Positions 59,918 through 64,000 of a stretch of 64,000 nucleotides of DNA are shown piece after piece (the first letter of the stretch is position 1; each line of letters begins with the position of its first letter). Origin of the DNA: Leifsonia poae (GTDB lineage Bacteria > Actinomycetota > Actinomycetes > Actinomycetales > Microbacteriaceae); the NCBI RefSeq assembly GCF_020009625.1, contig NZ_JAIHLP010000002.1, positions 3,720,001 through 3,784,000 of the forward strand, in the 5' to 3' direction. The notes beneath the pieces are model-generated. The model did not search any database, was not told where the DNA came from, and saw only the letters and a list, made by a program, of their open reading frames with translations. Position numbers and translations under genes: made by a program.

Positions 59918-60894
59918 GTCGTCTCATCGACGCGGAGGAGGCCACGGGTCCCCAGGCCCTCCCGACGACCGCACGGGCCGAGGCCGGTGCCGCCGTCACC
60001 GACCGCGAGGCCGCGCGCGCCGCCTCACGCCGCCGCCCGAAGCCGATCGTTCCGATCCTCATGCTCGCGCCGGCCGTGCTCGGCATCGCGATCTTCGTGC
60101 TGATCCCGGCCCTGCTCGCGCTCGTCGCCAGCTTCTTCAGCATCCCGCTCGGCGGGGGAGCGTGGGGATGGGTCGGCTTCGGCAACTTCGCGAAAGTGCT
60201 CGGCGACCCGACCGTGCAGAAATCGATCGTCAACACGCTCGTCTACGCGGCCATCACGATCGTACCGAGCCTGGTCATCGGGCTCGTGCTGGCCCTCCTG
60301 GCCGACAGCATCGTGCACGGACGGGCACTGGTGCGCACCATCCTGTTCCTGCCGATGACGGCGAACCTCGTCGCGATGGCGGTGGTGTTCCGGTGGATCT
60401 TCGCCTACCAGGGAGGCTTCGCCAACCAGCTCCTCGGGCTCGTCGGTCTCGGCCCGGTCAACTGGCTGGGCGACACCCACACCTCGCTGCTCACTGTCGC
60501 GATCGTCGGCATCTGGCGCTCCGCCTCGTTCACCATGATGATCTTCTTCGCCGGTCTCGCCACGATCCCGACGTCGATCGGCGAAGCGACGGCCTCCGAA
60601 GGAATCCGCGGCTGGACCAAGCTCACGAGAGTGACCCTGCCGATGATGAAGCCGACCGTCGCGTTCGCCACGGTCATCACCATCCTCGGCTCTGTGCAGG
60701 TCTTCGACACGATCAACGTGATGACCCAGGGCGGACCGCAGAACTCCAGCGAGACGCTGCTCCTCACCACCTGGCGCTACGGTTTCGGCTATTTCGACCT
60801 GGGCAGCGCCTCGGCGCTCTCCCTGCTCCTCCTGCTCGCACTCGTCGGCGTGGGCATCCTGCAGCGCCGCTTCCTCACCGGGGGACAGAAATGA
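59914..60894 (+). CDS. carbohydrate ABC transporter permease (first subunit)
   Basis: A 326-residue MalF/UgpA-like permease with six TM helices, the first at about 45-70 (ILMLAPAVLGIAIFVLIPALLA). The EAA loop is degenerate (GEATASEGIRGWTKLTRVTL). ATG 59914 overlaps the phosphoesterase stop (ATGA). With the next permease, the binding protein and the ATPase at 63167, it forms a full importer. Confidence 0.92.
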   Translation: MSRLIDAEEATGPQALPTTARAEAGAAVTDREAARAASRRRPKPIVPILMLAPAVLGIAIFVLIPALLALVASFFSIPLGGGAWGWVGFGNFAKVLGDPTVQKSIVNTLVYAAITIVPSLVIGLVLALLADSIVHGRALVRTILFLPMTANLVAMAVVFRWIFAYQGGFANQLLGLVGLGPVNWLGDTHTSLLTVAIVGIWRSASFTMMIFFAGLATIPTSIGEATASEGIRGWTKLTRVTLPMMKPTVAFATVITILGSVQVFDTINVMTQGGPQNSSETLLLTTWRYGFGYFDLGSASALSLLLLLALVGVGILQRRFLTGGQK

Positions 60895-61712
60895 GAACAC
60901 TCGTCGTCGTCGGCAAATGGGTGCTGCTCACCCTCGCCCTGCTGATCTCGCTCTTCCCCTTCTACTGGATGCTGCGGACCGCCATTGCCCCGGCCGATGA
61001 AGTGTTCTTCAGCGGAATCTCCCTGTTCCCCGCCGATGCGACGCTGGCGAACTTCGGCAGGGCCTGGGAGAAAGCGCACCTCGCGACCGCCATCCCGGTC
61101 GGCGTCCTGGTGACCGCCGCCATCCTGGCGCTGCAGCTGATCACCTGCATCCCCGCCGCCTATGTGCTCGCCAAGGTGCGGATGCGCGGCACCGGCACCG
61201 TTCTCGCGATCGTGCTCGGCTGCCTCCTCATCCCCAGCCAGGTGACCCTCATCCCGACATTCATCGGCGTGAACCTGGCCGGGCTCGGGGACTCCATCCC
61301 CGGACTCATCCTGCCGTTCCTCACCAGCGCGTTCGGTATCTACCTGCTGCGGCAGCAGATGATGTCGATCCCCGACTCCCTGCTCGAAGCGGCGCGCACC
61401 GACGGTCTCGGCCACTGGCGCACCCTGCGCACGGTGATCATCCCCATGGCCGGCCCCGGAATCGCGGCGTTCAGCGTCTTCAGCGTGTTCGTGCACTGGA
61501 ACGAATACCTCTGGCCCCTGCTCATCGCCCGCAGCCCGGGCATCGCAACACCGCCGCTGGCACTGTCCGTCTTCCAGCAGGCGGACATCGGCTACGACTA
61601 CTCCGCGCTCGCCGCCGGGGCCGCCATCGTGACCGCACCCGTCGTGATCCTGTTCCTGGTGGCGCAGCGTCGCTTCGTGCAGGGCATGAGCGGGGCCGAG
61701 ATCCCCGGCTGA
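60891..61712 (+). CDS. carbohydrate ABC transporter permease (second subunit)
   Basis: A 273-residue MalG/UgpE-like permease with six TM helices. EAA loop LEAARTDGLGHWRTLRTVII. ATG 60891 overlaps the previous stop (ATGA). C-terminus GMSGAEIPG is of the usual type. Partner of the permease at 59914-60894. Confidence 0.92.
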   Translation: MRTLVVVGKWVLLTLALLISLFPFYWMLRTAIAPADEVFFSGISLFPADATLANFGRAWEKAHLATAIPVGVLVTAAILALQLITCIPAAYVLAKVRMRGTGTVLAIVLGCLLIPSQVTLIPTFIGVNLAGLGDSIPGLILPFLTSAFGIYLLRQQMMSIPDSLLEAARTDGLGHWRTLRTVIIPMAGPGIAAFSVFSVFVHWNEYLWPLLIARSPGIATPPLALSVFQQADIGYDYSALAAGAAIVTAPVVILFLVAQRRFVQGMSGAEIPG

Positions 61713-61812
61713 GACCCCCGGCAGAGATCCGGCAGAGACCCCTGACCCGTCGTCCACCACGCACCGCCTATCCTCACCCATCACGCACCGCCCACCCTGA
61801 AGGAGTACCCCC

Positions 61813-63111
61813 ATGTCCCCACGTCGATCCCGACTCGCCGTCGGCGCCCTCGCTCTCGGCTCCGCCCTCCTGCTGAGCGGCTGCGCCGCCGGCGCGAACG
61901 CCGACCAGCAACCGACAGTTGCCGCCGCCGCCGACATCGCCAGCTGCAACCCGGCCAAGACCACCATCAATGCGGTCTTCGGCCAGCAGGCGACAGGCGC
62001 GATGACCGTCGCGTCGGCCGCCCTGGAGAAGAAGTACCCGGGCCTCACCATCAACGCCACCCCGCAGCAGACCACCTCGTACGACGACCTCACCAAGACC
62101 GTCGTCGGTGACATCGCGGTCGGCAAACGTCCCGACCTGGTGATGACCGGCCTTGGGCAGCTCCGCTTCTGGGTCGACACGTACAAGCCCGCCACGATCG
62201 ACCCGGCGAAGCTCGAGCCGACGTACCAGAAGCAGTTCCTCTCCGCCGGCACGATCGACGGCAAGGTCTACCTGGCTCCGTCCCAGATCTCGGCGCCCGT
62301 GCTGCTGGTGAACGAAGACCTCGCTTCGTCCGCCGGGGTGGACGCCTCCTCGATCAAGACCCCGGAAGATCTGGTCGCCGCGGCCGCGGCCGTCACAGCC
62401 AAGACGGGGGCGCCTTCGGTGTCGGTGAGCACCGACGCGCTGCCCGACTGGTTCAGCCAGGCGTTCGTGCAGGGCGCGGGCGGCACCTTCGTGAAGAAGG
62501 ACGGCACGCCCGGTTTCGGCGACGCCACCGGCATCAAGGCGCTGTCGATCTGGCAGGACCTCAAGAAGAAGAACCTCGAGCTCGGCGTCGGCTTCCAGGA
62601 CGCGACCGCCGCCTTCATCGGGGGCAAGGTGGCGTTCATGGTGGCCACCACCTCGCTCATCGCCTCGATTCAGAAGGGCGTCGGATCGCACTTCGCCTGG
62701 ACACCGGTCGACCTGCCGAGTGTCGACGGGAAAGACGGCGCCCTTCCGGCCGGCGGCAACGGTTGGGTCGTGCTGAGCAAGGACGCCTGCGCGGCGGCGT
62801 TCTCCACTGCTCTCGTCTCGCAGCTGCTGGCCAAGGATGCGGTGCTCAAGGCGTCCGGAACGGCATACAGCTACATCCCGGTCGACTCCGCGGCCGCTCA
62901 GGAGCTTCTCGGCAGCAGCTCGGCGACCCCGCAGCTCACCTACGCCTGGAGCTATGACAAGAGCCTCACCCCCTGGGGCGGGTTCGCCGGCGCCAAGACC
63001 GTGCAGGTGAACGATGCGATCCGCACGATGGCACAGCAGCTGCAGTCGGGGGCCGACACAACCTCGACGGTCAAATCTGCCGTCAGCAGCATCGATTCGA
63101 TCGTCAAGTAG
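61813..63111 (+). CDS. ABC transporter substrate-binding lipoprotein
   Basis: A 432-residue family-1 binding protein. The signal peptide ends with lipobox LSGC (Cys about 27). The mature protein starts with a short Ala/Gln linker and has two lobes (VGDIAVGKRPDLVMTGLGQL, LSKDACAAAFSTALVSQL). ATG 61813 follows AAGGAG at seven bases. In the 100-base gap before it, CACGCACCGCC is repeated. The ligand is unknown; the neighbouring phosphoesterase makes a glycerophosphodiester or sugar phosphate worth considering. Confidence 0.9.
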   Translation: MSPRRSRLAVGALALGSALLLSGCAAGANADQQPTVAAAADIASCNPAKTTINAVFGQQATGAMTVASAALEKKYPGLTINATPQQTTSYDDLTKTVVGDIAVGKRPDLVMTGLGQLRFWVDTYKPATIDPAKLEPTYQKQFLSAGTIDGKVYLAPSQISAPVLLVNEDLASSAGVDASSIKTPEDLVAAAAAVTAKTGAPSVSVSTDALPDWFSQAFVQGAGGTFVKKDGTPGFGDATGIKALSIWQDLKKKNLELGVGFQDATAAFIGGKVAFMVATTSLIASIQKGVGSHFAWTPVDLPSVDGKDGALPAGGNGWVVLSKDACAAAFSTALVSQLLAKDAVLKASGTAYSYIPVDSAAAQELLGSSSATPQLTYAWSYDKSLTPWGGFAGAKTVQVNDAIRTMAQQLQSGADTTSTVKSAVSSIDSIVK

Positions 63112-63166
63112 CCGATTCCGCGGCCCTGTCGGCGCTCGCAGATCAACGAAGGAAGAACGAGAGACA

Positions 63167-64000
63167 ATGGCATCCATCGATGTGATCGGGCTGCGCAAGA
63201 GCTTCGGCTCCGTGGCCGCCCTCGACGGCGTCGACCTGCGGATCGAGGATGGCGAGAATGTCGCCATCCTCGGTCCGAGCGGGTCGGGCAAATCCACGAT
63301 GCTCCGCATCATCGCCGGGCTGGAGGACGCCGACGCCGGCAGTGTGCTGTTCGACGGCCGGCCGCAGGAGGGGATCCCGCCCCACAAGCGCGATGCGGCT
63401 ATCGTTTTCCAGCATTTCGCCCTCTATCCGCACTTGTCGTCGCTGGAGAACATCACTCTCGGCCTGCGGCACGGGATCGGACTGTCGAAGACCGAGGCCA
63501 CCTCCCGCGCCCGGTCGATCGCCGGTCGCATGCAGGTCGAGCACCTTCTCGACCGCAAACCGAAGCAGATGTCGGGCGGTCAGCGCCAGCGCATCGCCCT
63601 GGCCCGGGCGCTCGCCCGGCGCAGCGGCATCGTGCTGCTCGACGAGCCGCTGTCCGGGCTGGACGCACAGCTGCACGCCGTGCTCCGCCTGGAGATCGCC
63701 TCGCTGCTGCGCTCGGTCGGGGCCACGGGGATCAACGTGACCCACGATCAGCTCGACGCGATGGCGATGGCCGACCGGATCGCCGTGATCCGCGGCGGAG
63801 TCATCGAGCAGGTCGGCACGCCGGATGAGCTGTACGCGGTGCCGCAGTCCCTGTTCGTCGCCGGCTTCATCGGCACGCCGCCGATGAACCTGCTCCGGGT
63901 GGCCGACGACGGAACATGCGCCTTCGGCGGCGGGTTCGACGGTGGTCTGACCCTGGGCGTGCGCGCGGAGGAGCTGGAGCTGGCGCCGCTCACTGCGTTC
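63167..64000 (+). CDS. sugar ABC transporter ATP-binding protein (UgpC/MsmK-like), partial
   Basis: The first 278 residues of a CUT1-type ATPase; it runs off the right edge. Walker A GPSGSGKST (36-44), Q-loop FQHFALYPH, signature MSGGQ (135-139), Walker B VLLDEPLSGLD (about 155-165) and switch His in VTHDQ. The C-terminal regulatory OB-domain is only begun. ATG 63167. As the only ATPase of this kind here, it may also energise the two ATPase-less importers at 35818-39037 and 47528-50707; this is inference. Confidence 0.92.
   Translation, partial: MASIDVIGLRKSFGSVAALDGVDLRIEDGENVAILGPSGSGKSTMLRIIAGLEDADAGSVLFDGRPQEGIPPHKRDAAIVFQHFALYPHLSSLENITLGLRHGIGLSKTEATSRARSIAGRMQVEHLLDRKPKQMSGGQRQRIALARALARRSGIVLLDEPLSGLDAQLHAVLRLEIASLLRSVGATGINVTHDQLDAMAMADRIAVIRGGVIEQVGTPDELYAVPQSLFVAGFIGTPPMNLLRVADDGTCAFGGGFDGGLTLGVRAEELELAPLTAF

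Noticed and set aside
1..64000. Prophage, insertion sequences, tRNA or rRNA genes
   Set aside because: No integrase, transposase, phage structural gene, terminal inverted repeats around a transposase, or tRNA cloverleaf was recognised. Small tRNAs could still be missed by eye.

Overview
The window is high-GC DNA with short intergenic gaps, frequent GTG starts, purine-rich ribosome binding sites and many 1-4 base stop/start overlaps. Gene content (ROK, TetR, IclR, DeoR and RpiR regulators, several CUT1-type sugar ABC transporters, LigD-type polymerase and ligase, a DtxR-type iron box) fits a free-living actinobacterium. A Microbacteriaceae member such as a Leifsonia relative is my best guess. 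No tRNA, rRNA, phage, IS or CRISPR was seen, and no gene-free stretch exceeds about 300 bases.

Bases 1-18757 form an amine/amide catabolic island: an esterase fragment, three oxidoreductases, two family-3 amidohydrolases, an SDR, an alpha/beta hydrolase, an O-methyltransferase-like protein, a TetR regulator, a MoaF-like protein, a TPQ copper amine oxidase, an amino-acid/amine permease, two more SDRs, and AraC and IclR regulators. Four near-perfect copies of a palindrome (TCTAC-N4-GTAGA) lie in four of its promoter regions, one of them in front of the TetR gene. They outline a candidate local regulon. A permease - amine oxidase - MoaF - amidohydrolase transcription unit suggests that amides are hydrolysed to amines, which are then oxidised to aldehydes.

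Bases 18854-33418 are a mixed housekeeping and accessory region: a DUF1905 protein, a lipase-maturation-factor-like membrane protein, an EEP nuclease/phosphatase, convergent LigD-type polymerase and ATP-dependent ligase, an iron-box-controlled siderophore-interacting domain protein, a five-gene run (arginase family, enoyl-CoA hydratase, pyridine nucleotide-disulfide reductase, HExxH membrane protein, SDR), PspA with a TPM-domain protein, and a class I glutamine-amidotransferase-type hydrolase.

Bases 33545-64000 hold three sugar-uptake systems and cell-envelope genes. System 1 (33545-40331): ROK repressor, ABC transporter, GH4 6-phospho-beta-glucosidase and BadF-type kinase. System 2 (44185-51702): DeoR repressor, GH4 of the alpha-galactosidase clade, SIS-domain enzyme, ABC transporter and PfkB kinase. 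Its SIS-SBP-permease-permease-kinase order is the same as in fructosamine (frl) operons. System 3 (56781 to the right edge): RpiR regulator, an unusual phosphoesterase-propeller protein, ABC transporter and its ATPase. Between them lie an epimerase, an M28-like peptidase, msrB-msrA, an aldo/keto reductase/TetR pair, a class A PBP and a PAP2 phosphatase.

Three genes (5098-6071, 8784-10438, 49815-50707) are each broken by one missing base in a G/C run, so sequence error must be excluded before they are called pseudogenes. A 59-base nested palindrome occurs twice (7985-8043 and 33455-33513), each time between convergent genes.
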